Assembly: GCA_034440575.1 (NCBI GenBank)
Contig: JAOTOL010000904.1
Span: 1-64,000 of the forward strand
Direction of reading: 5' to 3'
Origin: Imbricaverruca yamaguchii
Taxonomy: Eukaryota; Arthropoda; Thecostraca; Neoverrucidae
DNA: 64,000 nt
This document shows, in pieces, positions 1 through 11,750 of this stretch. The translations under genes were made by a program, and so were the position numbers. The notes beneath the pieces were generated by a model. That model saw only the letters and a list, made by a program, of their open reading frames with translations. It was not told where the DNA came from and did not search any database. Each line of letters begins with the position of its first letter. The first letter of the stretch is position 1.

Positions 1-102
1 AATGCATTTATTAATACATTATCGGTCATTATCATTATCATTGTCATTATCATACGTTATCATAATAGCCCCACATCAGGAACGTACGCCTTCCAAGCGA
101 TT

Positions 103-240
103 ATGGTAGTGAACCTGCAGTGGTAGTGAACCTGCAGTGCTGGCCGTTGTCAGTCCGTACTGGTCCGTACAGGCTGACCGCTGTCAGTCGGTACTGGTCC
201 GTACAGGCTGACTGCTGTCAGTCGGTACTGGACCGTACAT
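103..240. repeat. Short tandem repeats (18 bp x2, then 34 bp x~2.8)
   Basis: An 18 bp unit containing TAGTGAACCTGCAG occurs twice from about 103 to 138. It is followed by almost three copies of a 34 bp unit with the core GGTACTGGTCCGTACAGGCT. Copies differ by one or two bases. No coding role is seen. Confidence 0.8.
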
Positions 241-318
241 ATCTACCTCGGCACCATTTCGGAGATAGTTGGCGAGTCGGTGCGACTTACGCTCTGTGTG
301 GATTACTCATCAGTTTTC

Positions 319-1262
319 GATCTGGGCAGGCCGTAGTAGGGCGGTGTCGTCACTCAGTGGTCTGGGCAGGCTGTGGTGGGGCAGTGTCGTCACTGACTGG
401 TCTGGGCAGGCCGTGGTAGGGCGGTGTCGTCACTCAGTGGTCTGGGCAGGCCGTGGTAGGGCGGTGTCGTCACTCAGTGGTCTGGGCAGGCCGTGGTGGG
501 GCGGCTGCGTCAGTCTTCGGTCTGGGCAGGCGTGGTAGGGGCGGTGTCGTCACTCAGTGGTCTGGGCAGGCCGTGGTAGGGCGGTGTCATCACTCAGTGG
601 TCTGGGCAAGCCGTGGTGGGGCGGCTGCGTCAGTCTTCGGTCTGGGCAGGCGTGGTAGGGCGGTGTCGTCACTCAGTGGTCTGGGCAGGCCGTGGTAGGG
701 CGGTGTCGTCACTCTGTGGTCTGGGCAGGCCGTGGTGGGGCGGCGTCGTCACTCAGTGGTCTGGGCAGGCCGTAATGGGGCGGCTGCGTCAGTCTTCGGT
801 CTGGGCAGGCGTGGTAGGGCGGTGTCGTCACTCAGTGGTCTGGGCAGGCCGTGGTAGGGCGGTGTCGTCACTCAGTGGTCTGGGCAGGCTGTGGTAGGGC
901 GGTGTCGTCACTCAGTGGTCTAGGCAGGCTGTGGTAGGGCGGTGTCGTCACTCAGTGGTCTGGGCAGGCCGTGGTAGGGCGGTGTCGTCACTCAGTGGTC
1001 TGGGCAGGCCATGGTAGGGCGGTGTCGTCACTCAGTGGTCTGGGCAGGCTGTGGTAGGGCGGTGTCGTCACTCAGTGGTCTGGGCAGGCTGTGGTAGGGC
1101 GGTGTCGTCACTCAGTGGTCTGGGCAGGCCGTGGTAGGGCGGTGTCGTCACTCAGTGGTCTGGGCAGGCCATGGTAGGGCGACGACCTCACTCAGTGGTC
1201 TGGGCAGGCCGTAATGGGGCGGCTGCGTCAGTCTTCGGTCCGGGCAGGCCGTGGTGGGGCGG
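319..1262. repeat. 40 bp minisatellite, about 23 copies
   Basis: The unit has the core GTGGTCTGGGCAGGCCGTGG followed by TAGGGCGGTGTCGTCACTCA. A 39-40 bp variant containing GGCTGCGTCAGTCTTCGG is interspersed at about 500, 620, 780 and 1215. Recurrence of the variant among normal units suggests higher-order duplication of blocks. The open frames that cross it are repeat artefacts. Confidence 0.95.
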
Positions 1263-2640
1263 CAGCGCGCGGTGAGGTCATTATTTCTGGCCCGGCTGGG
1301 GTCAGCCACGCGATGACCCGGCCCGTTAGCCGGCCGCGCCGATTGGCTGGAGACAGGGCGCTCAGCCAACGACGGACTGGAGGTCTATTGCGTCAAAGGT
1401 ACTCCCAATGAAAAAGTACGCAAGTTTATTTTCTACGAAGGTACGGCAGCATGTTGCACCATTATTGAAAAACTACCGAGGGTGGAAATTTTACGTCGGC
1501 GTTCTACTCCACTATTGTCGAATCGAAACCAACCGAACTTTTAGGCGAAAGTGGTTCCGATAGCTCGTCGCTTGTGCGCCATAATTGTTCCAGGCTGAAA
1601 AGCTACGCAGTAATGGCTTTGCTTTTTTCATAGAATGATTGCTGTTGTTCTGTAATGGGTTATTTTCTGTCAGTTGTATTAGACATGATCATGGAAGGGT
1701 TCATTTGTATTGAAGATTATTTGATGAGGCAATGCCAATTAAGCCGGACGATCGCGAGGACCCGTAGTTTTCAAGTCAAGAATGAATATGGAATGGTCGT
1801 GGCCATGCTGACTTAGGGTTCTATCTATGTAGTACGCACTTGCGCACCAACCTAGGCTTTTGGGTTTAAAATGCCGTACTTGATATATTTTCGTTCACAC
1901 TAGTGTACGAAGCAATTTAATGTAGGACGGTTAGTTCGCAGGGGTGGATAACTGTAGGCCATTTTGGACATGTGCTCCACCCCTATCAATGGAAACGGCT
2001 TGCACCACTTTGACGGGAAGGCCGCTCTTACGTTGAAGCTCGAGTGCACGCCGTTGACGGATTTTCAGTTTTCAGCCGAAGGCGTCCTCCAGACGATTGT
2101 CCCTTCCCTATCGAAATTCCCTGACCCCGTATTAGGTAGGTGCGTATCTAATTGTTGACATCTGAGATTAGCATTTCATTTGTGCTCAGACGTCTGGCAT
2201 TTCTTCTAGTAATTTCCAATGCAAAATATTGGTGAATAATTTGAAGCAAGTCAAATTGTGCCCAAGTCCTTTCCGTTTCATACTAAGAATATCGTACTTC
2301 ATATTGATATTGCCAAAAAGTCACCAAACTAGCTAACCACTAGACGGTGCTGAACTTCAATGCTGGCACAACTCTTCGTCGTTGATTTGCCGGGACAATG
2401 TGCTGTGGTGAAGGAACATAATTGAATACGGTTTTTAAGATAGCTAAGTATCATGCTTCTACCACATAATTGTGGAACCACAACAACATATAACGTCATC
2501 ACAGTAGATTCTTACGACGGCAATGAAATTATATGATGGAAATTACGACGTCGATGAAAAACGTCTTACCTAGACGGTTGCAATTTGGACACATATTATT
2601 GTTACTGCTACCGCCTTAAAGAAATAGTTTTATTGTTTTA
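1263..2640. other. No recognised feature
   Basis: Mixed-composition DNA without a recognisable coding exon, RNA gene or repeat family. Short open frames such as one at 1964-2158 show no family signature. Confidence 0.5.
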
Positions 2641-2644
2641 TGAA

Positions 2645-2932
2645 GCGGGGCTGAGGTAGCGGTGAGTCGGCCAAGATGCCCCGCTAGTCTGTCGACACTC
2701 GATCGCGCTGAGGTAGCGGTGAGACGGCCAAGATGCCCCGCTAGTCTGTCGACACTCGATCGCGCTGAGGTAGCGGTGAGTCGGCCAAGATGCCCCGCTA
2801 GTCTGTCGACACTCGATCGCGCTGAAGTAGCGGTGAGTCGGCCAAGATGCCCCGCTAGTCTGTCGACACTCGATCGCTCTGAGGTAGCGGTGAGTCGGCC
2901 AAGATGCCCCGCTAGTCTGTCGACACTCGTGT
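2645..2932. repeat. 57 bp minisatellite, 5 copies
   Basis: Five copies of a 57 bp unit with the core CCCCGCTAGTCTGTCGACAC. Copies differ at one or two positions, for example GAGTCGG versus GAGACGG. Because 57 is a multiple of 3, several frames stay open on both strands and give false 19-residue protein repeats. There is no codon bias or flanking gene context to support translation. Confidence 0.95.
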
Positions 2933-3657
2933 GGGCAGCGATCGATTGTTGTGGCTGGAACCAGCCGGCTCCCGTCGCGGCGTACGTGTGCACGTGCGTT
3001 CCACTGCGGAGAAGATCTGCATGAACTTACTGATATGGATCCCCGGATAGATATCAGAACCAACCACCTTTATGACAACTGCAGTGAGCTTTTTTACAGG
3101 AAATGAAACTGCCTTGGGCTTCAGTTTTGTTTGGATGACAACGGAGCAGCAGGTTCAACCAACAGCGTCTGACAGGACCCACTGATGTCCGTAGGGGCTC
3201 AAACGCGGCCGTAGCATTCGTTTTTAGGAGGGGACACCGACCCACAAGCGGGGCGGATTTTTGAAGGGCAAATGTAATTATTGTCCCGAACGAAACAAGG
3301 AAAACCATATTGCGAGGTATGTATTTCCGATAAGGCATGGTAAGCTGGTGAACCCGCCCCCTGGACTTAATGCACGGGTGACGTAATCTGTGAGAATATA
3401 GCGATCATTATGTATTGCTCTACTACATTGCTACACTGCTACACTCCTACAACACTACTGTTGCTGAACGGCCATGTTGCGCCGTCGGCAGCACTAATGT
3501 CGCCGCCATGAGCGGATGGCGATTGCTGTACGTGCTCCGCCCGTGGAGGAGCAGTGTGTGCGGTGCGGTGTTGTCTGGATTACCGCATTTGTTTACATTT
3601 TACCGAAAGGAAAAGTAAGGCACCACTAAGGGAACTGATGCTCGAACAAAGACACTA
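2933..3657. other. No recognised feature
   Basis: Unique-looking DNA between the 57 bp array and the first piggyBac-like element. A CTACA-rich simple stretch lies at 3418-3465. No coding similarity recognised. Confidence 0.45.
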
Positions 3658-4478
3658 TTAACCCGCGCCGTCTTTCCGGTCAGATCCTCACACCCCGTCT
3701 CGAGGGGGGGTTAGTAACTCCCCTCTAAAATCCAAACTAAGCATCGCACGAAAACGAAAGAGGGGTCATCGGAAAGCGCTCGACGACTAGGGTCCGGTTC
3801 CACCACCAAAATATTTTTTTCCACGAAAGTGACGTCACCAGGGGGCTAGATTTCCATGACTTTTTACGACTTACATTGTGTTTTTGGTTCTTGGGGGTTT
3901 ATTTTGTGAGATAAAATTTATTTGGAATGAGAAAAGGACAGCGAAATTGAACAGTGCCATGTTTTTTTTTTGCACACCAAGAATAAAAATTATATTTTTT
4001 TAAAATGTAAAAATTCTGAGTTTTCAAGTTTTCTTCAATTTTCCTTTTCCAATGGGTAGAGCAGACCGAGAAGCGTTGTTGGAAGTCAAATTGCCCTCAC
4101 AAAAAAATGCTTACTTTAGCCAGAATCTTCTATTTGAACTGCAATTGGCAAATACGCAAAATGTATATGTAGTCAAAAAAAAAATTCCACTCGTATGTTT
4201 TCTTGCATCCCTAAAGATAAGCAAACACTGAAAGTTTCATTAAAATATCTATATCCGTTAAAGCGTGACGACTAGTTGAACTTTTTTGTAGGTGACTTCA
4301 CTTGATCTTGACTAACTCATTGACCCTAGATGACCTGACTCCAAAATTTTGAAACAGCATGCCAAATAGATATGGAAAAATGCATGCCAAATTTGGGCGC
4401 TCTGCCGCGCTTCGTTCGTCCGCTATCCGCGAAAAATCTGAGGGGGGTTGAAGCTCCCCCCGAGACGGGACGGATCAA
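3658..4478. mobile_element. piggyBac-like nonautonomous element, copy 1
   Basis: About 820 bp. The left end is TTAA (3658-3661) followed by CCCGCGCCGTCT. The right end is ...CGAGACGGGACGG followed by TCAA (4475-4478), a decayed TTAA. It aligns along its length with copies at 53905-54720 and 56799-57647, sharing the internal blocks TTCCGGTCAGATCCTCAC, AAAGTGACGTCAC and AGATAAGCAAAC. A TTAA target duplication with a terminal CCC is the hallmark of the piggyBac superfamily. No transposase frame is present, so it would depend on a transposase supplied elsewhere. Confidence 0.75.
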
Positions 4479-5268
4479 TGGAACTGATGATCAAACTAAG
4501 GGAATTGTGGCTTGCATTAAGGCTTCGACTAAGTGCCTAAGTGAACTAACACTCGCTACGTGTATGACTAGCCGGGAAGCATAATAGAACCAATTAAAGA
4601 AACGAGCACAACTACACTATGACTACTAACGAGACTAACAAAGCTATACAAGATGTCTAGCCAATGTACAATAGAAAACATTGAAGGGTGCAAAGGAAAA
4701 CAGCCAGGGCAATGAGGCGACTAACCAAGAGGTTGAAGCCTAACTAATAAATGTGAGCATATCGTTTTTGTCCGTGTCTTTGGTAGTCATTCAATCCCCC
4801 TGAATCCGAAAATAAGAATGAAAGTTATTTGCCAATTGCTAAAATTTACCTATGGTCGATTTCAAGACTAATGTTTAGTGCCGGGTGTTGCTTTATTAAC
4901 ATATTTGATAGTACACCTGGGAACATTATGCTTTTCCGTTATTGGATTTACATTATTATGGTGTTATCTTGATACCAGTTGAACCTGAATGGCACGATTT
5001 TGTTTCTTTCCAAACATAAAGGGCACTGCCTTTATGTTTGCCATAGGGGAACACGCTGAGTTCATAAGGCAGTGCTTGATCGATTCCTTGTCCGTGCATT
5101 ATCATGGATACATAGTCAGGAAGTGAAACATTTTGAAGTAAAGGTGCAAGCTTTAGAGAGATAATTGGGATGGCAAATACATGTTATAGCTGGTGAACTC
5201 AAATCAAGCTTTCAAATCAAACATAGTTGACTCTCCCATGTTCATTTTCCACACCGATTACCACTGCT
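4479..5268. other. No gene; one small hairpin
   Basis: No coding signal recognised. A perfect 12 bp inverted repeat lies at 5011-5022 and 5029-5040 (CAAACATAAAGG, 6 nt loop). Its origin is unknown. Confidence 0.5.
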
Positions 5269-8240
5269 GGTGCCGTCCACCATATCTCAAACATGGCGTA
5301 AGACTCTCCTATCACAGATTTTGATGAAAATTGGTATATCGGTTATCTGAGGCCCTAAAACGATTTCTGAGCTTTTTAGCTCAATCGGAGCGACGGTTCA
5401 CGAGCTATTGTCTGCGGCGTTTTTTTTCAGAGCCAATATCTTAGTGTTTGTAGAGATAACAAAATTATATTATGTTATGTGAAAATTATATATCGTTCGA
5501 ATGGCAATGAGCTCATCTTTCGATTCCTGAAGACAGTTTTATATTTGTGCAAATTTGAAAAATATGACCCCGGGACCTCGGATAGCGTGACGTGTGGTGA
5601 CCCCCAGTACAATGATATTGATATAATTATTTATGTAGAACGAAAGCTTCATCATTTATCTTTCTGATGAAAAATACAAACGATGTATATTAAGCGCCTT
5701 ATACCAGTTTCTGTAACAAATATTGCCTGACTTATGCGAAAAAAATGACTCTTAAATAGGTCTGATGTTCAGTAAGCTTTGCTTTCCGGTTCTTCGAAAG
5801 AGTGCAACATCGTAGTGTGCTACGGATGTGTTTGGCAAATTTTTCTAAACCTCTTAATCTAATTTCCAACACTAAACTTACATTTAGACCAGACTGAGAT
5901 ACCATTAAATGTCAGATGTGCAACATTATCTGATGCACACTGATAAGTACGCACGGACATCAGAGGACAGTGGACGTTCGGCAGTCGACATCCACGCAGA
6001 CCCCAGTTGGTACGAAACGGGATAGCACCATTTGCGAACTTCGATCCCAGTTTACACTGCCTTGTCGTTTATCCCCGCTGTTTAGGGGAGGGGGTCTAGT
6101 TACGCCGCGTAAACCGACCGGGCTGACTCGAGCGGAGCGATAAGATAAGGAATCCCCTCATGAAACCGTGAGCGTGAACTCGGAATCGTGTGCTCAGTCG
6201 ACGCCAGGCACGATGTGAAGAGGTCTGGTTGTTAACAAAGTGAAACGGTGCTGGCTTATCCTGGTATTTCGCAAGGCCGGAACAATGGTACGGCGGTGCT
6301 GTTCTGATCCGTATAAGTCCCGTAAATATCATATATCTAAAGGTGTGAGGCCACCATCTGTGTAACTGGTCGAACTGGTGAATGACAGTAGAATTCAGAA
6401 AGACGTTTTTCTATGCACGAACTGTATTGGAAGGTTGCTTAAGGATCCTAAAAACCTACCATTGCAAGAGGTATCGCCGGTTCAGTTAAATGGCTCGAGA
6501 AGCCAAATTTCCAGTGGAAATGCGTCAAGTCCTGTGTCTGGCGAGAACTACGCACCCTCGGATGAAACCACCGACTGTGCAACAAGTTATCTTGACGCCG
6601 ACGTGACCTTTCCCATCCCAGGCCTATCGCTGTTGAGGACAAGTGGCTTCTTATATACCTTATATTCCATTGGCTTCTTAAATATATAATGAATTACCTG
6701 CTTGTTGTGTGCATTAATTAATAATCGGTGGCCAGATGTTTGAATGAAGATACCTCAACCTCTTTACCTCTTTGGTATAGAGTGTTATAGCTATGATGTG
6801 AATTATAACAGCTCTGTGAAGTTCGTCTTTGTCAGCTCTCAGGGAGTGAAAGAAGCAGCGTCCTATCGCCGACAGCAATTCTCGAGAGCAGTTCCCGTCA
6901 AAGGTAGACAGCGGTTCCACAGATTCTCGCCCTCAGACCTCACGTCCATCGCGGTGCCCGAACTCTCCAGTGACGCGGGACGTGTCTTGAGGGTGAGCAA
7001 GAAGTGAAGTGTTATGAGAGAACGTCATCCCTCTGGACCATACATGTGCAATGGTGCATACGCATGCACTATGCAGTGAATAACGAAATCGCTCATGTGC
7101 CAAATTTTGTGTGTGCGTGTGTGAGCAGGAAAAAATATTAGGACTACAGGCGTAATTGGGCGTCTCTGCCTGTGGTTTTTATGTTATTAATAAACTAAAT
7201 AAACTAGCGCGTCACAATGCCATTGCCCTATGAATAATGTAGATTTCTGGTGGTTGCATAGCATGTACAAAGTGTTACAAGTTCACAGGTCTCAATATGT
7301 TTGCGAAATATAGTTCTGCTCAGTGAACTATGCAAGGAATGAGCATGTTTGTGTTTGATTTAATTACGTCAGCACTCTGATGATTTGCAAAAAACGGCAT
7401 CTCCTCGTTATTTCGCCAGACTATTAACCCAGAATACAGCGTCAAGATTTGATCTCTCTTACGCTTATGCAGCGAATTTGCGGTCATAGTGTTCATGCCT
7501 AGCTTTCTCAAGCGGACACAAACTTAGGAAAATGGCAACCATTCATCCCCTATGCGTAATATCTTGAAACGATGCTTGCTGTTGGCTATATCAGACATGC
7601 TTAGTCAAAATATGTCTGCGCTGGATATAAGAAGCAAGTGACTTAGCAACATATGTAAAATGTATCGGTACCATACTTGGAATTGTACGCTTCACAGGCA
7701 CCGGCGAGACAATGTTTACTGCCAGCCAGCCAATTTAGGCGTCTTTTTTCGCATAGGTCACCCGATATTTGGAACGGAAACTGGTATTAGGCTTCTAATA
7801 TACCTTATTTTTATATTTTCATTGGAAAGATAAATGACGAGGCTATCGTTTTGTATAAATAATTATATCAACATCGTTGCACTAGGGGTCACCACAGGTC
7901 ACTTTACCCGAGGTCACGGGGTCATGTCTTCAAAATGTCCACAAAACCAAAAACTGACCCGAGGAATCGAAATAGGAGGTCATTGAGATTCCAACGAAAT
8001 ATAGTTTTTTTTTTAAAATATACATTACACTAAGATATCGGCCTTCGAAGTTTGACCTTCAGAGCGAACTTAGAAAAACGCCGCAGGCTATAATTCGTGA
8101 ACCACTGTTCCGATTGAGGTGAAACGATCAGCAATTGTCTCAGGGCCTCAGATAACCCTGCATGCCAATTTTCATCAAAATCTGAGACATGGGGGTGTTA
8201 ATTAAAAAAAATTCGTGTTCGAGATATGGTGGACGGCACC
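5269..8240. mobile_element. Candidate DNA transposon with ~500 bp inverted repeats
   Basis: The segment 5269-5758 pairs as an imperfect inverted repeat with 7733-8240. Both arms start with GGTGCCGTCCACCATATCTC at their outer edge and share GATTTTGATGAAAATTGG, TTATCTGAGGCCCT and AATAATTATATCAAC. The ~2 kb between them is unique. The size and symmetry suggest a foldback-like or long-TIR DNA transposon whose internal gene is decayed or unrecognised. No clear target duplication is visible at the outer edges, so an inverted duplication of another element is the alternative. Confidence 0.55.
6378..6689 (+). other. Unrecognised 103-codon open frame inside the inverted-repeat element
   Basis: A frame of 103 residues beginning MNDSRIQKDVFLCTNCIGRL. 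It contains one CxxC pair near residues 13-16 and a Ser/Asn-rich middle. It sits centrally between the two long inverted repeats, where a transposon protein or an exon of one would be expected. There is no recognised family and no splice evidence, and its length is near what chance allows. Confidence 0.15.
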
Positions 8241-9539
8241 TGTTAGCTTTGGTGTGCCCGCAGCCTTCATCGTGGCCTACCGACACCTGTATGCTGACCC
8301 TGGCCTGCCCTTTTCCAGGACGACATGCGCGGATCGTGCAGATGTTGAGACAGCGTTGACACCCGGTCACAATGAGGGACGACGAACTGGAAGTGGCTGT
8401 CAAGGTGAGTCCTGGCTACTAAATCTACTCATGGGTACAACGGAATTTAGTAAGGTTTCTAGCTCTAGCCATGAGGACACAGCAGGAACGTGCGAGAATT
8501 CGAATAGAACCTGCCAGAATTTTGGTATATACGGTTACGCCACGTAAGCATGTGTATGTTATTAGACCTGGCTAAGCTTCCAGCTGTGATGCAGCGAACA
8601 TCTCATAATGTTTTTATTGTGCCTGCGGTGCTTGATTGGTGTTATGAAAAATAGTCACTGGGCGGGAAAATGTTGTATGCATTACATGGCTACTGAACAC
8701 CATTTTAAGTTGGGTGCGGATATTCTCCGGTTCATGGGAAGTAACAACCGGAATACCATGCCTCAATCTGGTGTCGTTTCTAGCCCTTGAAACTTGAAGG
8801 AATGAAACTGAAACCATAGCTAGTTACCACACATACGAAAGTTACCCACCCAACTCGATCTAGGGTTATGAGAATCTTGACTGTTCCGTGCAAACAATAT
8901 GGACAAAAGTACATGTTACATATCCATTTCCCAGCACATCTGAAGCATGAATGAGATTACAACAAAAAATAAGAATGTCTGAAATGACTTGTGCATTTCT
9001 GTCTACCAGCCAGCCCGATATTAAGTAGTAAGGAGGCAGTACATGCTTTAGAGTAAGTGACAAGTGGCAGGTCGTCGAGCTTAATTTGTATGAGGCGTAA
9101 ATGAAAAAACGTTCTGCGTATCATTATCTTTATGTTGAAATTGTTACACAAGAACTCTGAAGACGGTATCAAAGTGCGTTTTGTAGGAAATCGTCTAATT
9201 TCCAACTTTTCCGACTTTTTAAATGCAACTTGCCATTGAATTAACATTCACAATGTATACCATGTTTTCCTGGAGTGCTCATGCAATGAGGTAATCTTTT
9301 AACATGATCAGATTTCAGTCTGTAAAACAAGGCAGACAGCTTGATGAGACGCACTGCATGCATCAGCTGGTGCAAAAAGACATATGTTCCCTGGAGGAAA
9401 GGACACATTGAGTGCGCCAGCCCTTCTGATAAAAATGGCACCCTAGTGTATTGCAAGAAGTAAGTAAGGAAAGGATGTTGATTATCCATCCAGACTTTCA
9501 AAACCCTTGTGCAATATTTTTTTTGTGTGGCCGAAAGTA
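8241..9539. other. No recognised feature
   Basis: AT-leaning DNA with only short chance open frames on both strands. Nothing assignable. Confidence 0.45.
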
Positions 9540-9781
9540 ATTTTTGGGTACCTTTGAACGTTTTTTTTTCGGGGCCCGACGCGTTTTTTATGGGCGTTTT
9601 TCCGATTTGTCAGGCTGCACAATGGTGTTCCGAGTCTGGATTGCTCTTTTAGAGAGGGGAGGGTGGCAGGTTGGCAGGCTGGCAGGCCTCTGTCTGGTGC
9701 ATTTACCATTTTTAGGGCCCCGTGCGATGTTTCGATGTTCCCTGCGCGATTTTTCGGAGCCTCGGCGCGACTCTTTGAAGG
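9540..9781. repeat. Degenerate GCGCGA/T-tract/GGGGCC repeat
   Basis: A loose series of motifs of the type GGGGCCC-GGCGCGA-TTTTT occurs here. It resembles stretches at 19430-19700, 22000-23350 and 34670-34870, and the reverse strand of 20880-21600. Unit boundaries are too eroded to give a period. It directly abuts the long-TIR transposon. Confidence 0.4.
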
Positions 9782-9789
9782 CCCTCCAC
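9782..9789. repeat. 8 bp target-site duplication (left)
   Basis: CCCTCCAC, identical to 14177-14184 on the other side of the transposon. Confidence 0.85.
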
Positions 9790-10180
9790 TAGGGTGGAGT
9801 GATTTTATGCGTTTTTGTAAAAACGCTTGGGGATAAAGTCTTAAAACTTGCGTTTGGTTCTAAAAAGATGATCTGCAAAGTTTTAGAGCAATCTGAGGCC
9901 GGGAAGCCGCCGCGCCTCAGGGCTTTCTGAGACCGAAATGACGTTTTCTAACGAACTTGCGGGATAAATCACCATTTCAAGAATTCGAATAATTAGATAG
10001 AAAATAAAGAGTTGTTTCATTGCATTCTACAGTCTTTTATTGACCGCTCTGCCAATTTTCACTTCTCTGACTTGAAAATTGTGCCCGTCATTACGCAGAG
10101 TCTCGTAAGGTGTACCGACCGCAGCGACATCACTGCCCTCTATCGGTGGAAGTGTAAACTGTGTGCATTGGTCGTTTTTC
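9790..10180. repeat. Left terminal inverted repeat of the hAT-like element
   Basis: About 390 bp, the reverse complement of 13795-14176. The outer ~25 bp diverge just after TAGGGTGGAGTGATTT and then high identity resumes at AAAGTCTTAAAACTTGCGTTTGG. Confidence 0.85.
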
Positions 10181-10446
10181 CCGTTTTAGTTCCTCTCTGT
10201 GACAACTGAAGGCAGGGAGGGGGCGGATCTAAGACAGGGTATATTCGGATGGTTGTTATGCCTACAAATACAGAATACAAATACAGAATATGCCTACAAA
10301 TACAAATCGGATGGTTGTTATGTCTACACGAACAGAACGAACTAAGCGCAGTTAGTCCTAAGACCTACCCATCTAAATAAGATCCTGGACCACCATACGA
10401 CTACGAATTGCACACGGCTATCTCTCTGTCTCTGTCTCTGCCTGAC

Positions 10447-10450
<4 letters not shown>

Positions 10451-10508
<58 letters not shown>

Positions 10509-10550
10509 ACTCTCTCACTCTCTCTCTCTCTCTCTCCCCATCTCTCTCAC
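10451..10550. repeat. (TA)n then (CT)n microsatellite
   Basis: About 27 TA dinucleotides (10451-10504), followed by CT-rich simple sequence to about 10550. It lies inside the transposon, just beyond the left arm and downstream of the transposase gene end. Confidence 0.95.
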
Positions 10551-10558
10551 ATTTACCG

Positions 10559-10852
10559 TTACACGAAGTCACTTTTCTTGGCGGATTTCGGTCTCGAGGC
10601 ACAACTGGCCTGGCGCGATACGATAATGCCGTGTCGCCTGTCCTCGCCGAACACACGCGTGGACGCCGTAACGCATCGCTCGATACTTTGTGCGTGGCAT
10701 GGGAATGCCGGTAGCGAGAGAGGTTGGTCGACGGCTGACATAATCTCGTCGTTCGACATGTGAGCGGTAACTGGCGGTTCGATCACCTCGACATGGTCCC
10801 ATTGGATCATGTCGGTGTATGTGGCCGCCTCCCAGTTCAATGGGGGTACCAT
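10559..10852 (-). pseudogene. hAT-like transposase, C-terminal piece in shifted frame
   Basis: This 97-residue frame begins MVPPLNWEAATYTDMIQWDH and contains VIEPPVTAHMS and FPCHAQSIERCV. The latter resembles the conserved C-terminal block of this transposase family, with Glu-Arg as the likely third catalytic position. It follows the preceding exon after 25 bp but in a different frame, behind an in-frame TAA. A small indel plus nonsense change is the simplest reading. A very short intron is unlikely at this spacing. It ends before the simple repeat. Confidence 0.6.
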
Positions 10853-10877
10853 GAACTGTCAGCACCGGGATCCCGAG

Positions 10878-11496
10878 TTACTCCACGCACTCATGCTCAG
10901 TTTGACCAACCAACCCCCTCTCCCGGATCAACCTCTCAGCGTCGACAACCATGGCCGCGATTAGGTTCTTCGGGTGGGCGAACCACGCGTTTCGTTGCAC
11001 TGAACGTTTCGCCACTGTCTGCACTTCAGGTGTCTGTGTCTGAATAAGTCCCATCGTTCTGAAGAGATGCACGACTCCTTGTGTGAAGAGTGGGCGCGCC
11101 TTGATGTCGAACCACATAGGGGCATACACCTGCTGGACAAACTCTGTCATCTTTGTCAGAGCCAGGGTTGGCGACGCAGTTATCGTGTACAGTACGAGCA
11201 CTCTGATGCCGAGAGTTAGCCACCGCGCGTGGTTAAGCGGACCCGGCCTGGTGCGTGCCAGCTCAGCACTGACAACGCCGGTGGCGACGGCTTGGCAGTA
11301 TCGGAGAAGGATGCGCTGGTCAGCAGACAGGTCCGCGACAACCTGCTCCGCGATGTCAGGCGGATTGAATGGTATGAGACGGAAGTCCACCCCCGGCTGG
11401 CGGTGAATGTCACCAGCTATAGTTTGTCCCAGCGGGCCCTTGAAGGAATTGGACCCACTGGCACCGTGGCATTCATCCAGCTCCACGAACACATGC
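10878..11496 (-). CDS. hAT-like transposase, exon 2
   Basis: Continues the reading frame of the exon at 11751-13045 after a GT-AG intron; the acceptor is CTTTTTCGCAG followed by GCATGTG. The join gives LPMRHVFVELDE across the boundary. Visible blocks are GSNSFKGPLGQ, LSADQRILLRYCQAVATG and PGPLNHARWLTLGIRVLVLY, whose Arg-Trp pair fits the RW motif that follows C-x2-H in hAT transposases. QRNAWFAHPKNLIAAM follows. The frame ends at TAA (10878-10880), earlier than expected because recognisable C-terminal sequence continues in another frame at 10559-10852. Confidence 0.75.
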
Positions 11497-11750
11497 CTGC
11501 GAAAAAGCCCAGGACAGAATGGGATTGGGACAAGGAAGGAATTTGATTAACATTTATCAGGGTCTAAATGGGCAAATGGCATGTCAAGTGTTTGGATTGT
11601 ACTTCGGACTCACAAATTGCCATGGTTCTAGATAGGTATGCAGATGACGCAGTATATTATTGTATGTCATGTAATTTGTAAGGATCAGGTGGATAGTGGC
11701 GATGTATTTCAGTCAATTCTTGTTTTATTATAAAAACAAGCGGCACATAC
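11497..11750 (-). other. Transposase intron, 254 bp
   Basis: On the minus strand the donor is CGATGAG|GTATGTGCC at 11750 and the acceptor is TTTTTCGCAG|GC at 11497. Removing it restores a continuous frame through a conserved block, which is the main evidence for the intron. Confidence 0.8.

Noticed and set aside
4372..4584. Small open frame at the right end of piggyBac-like copy 1
   Set aside because: It crosses the element terminus and has no counterpart in copies 3 and 4.
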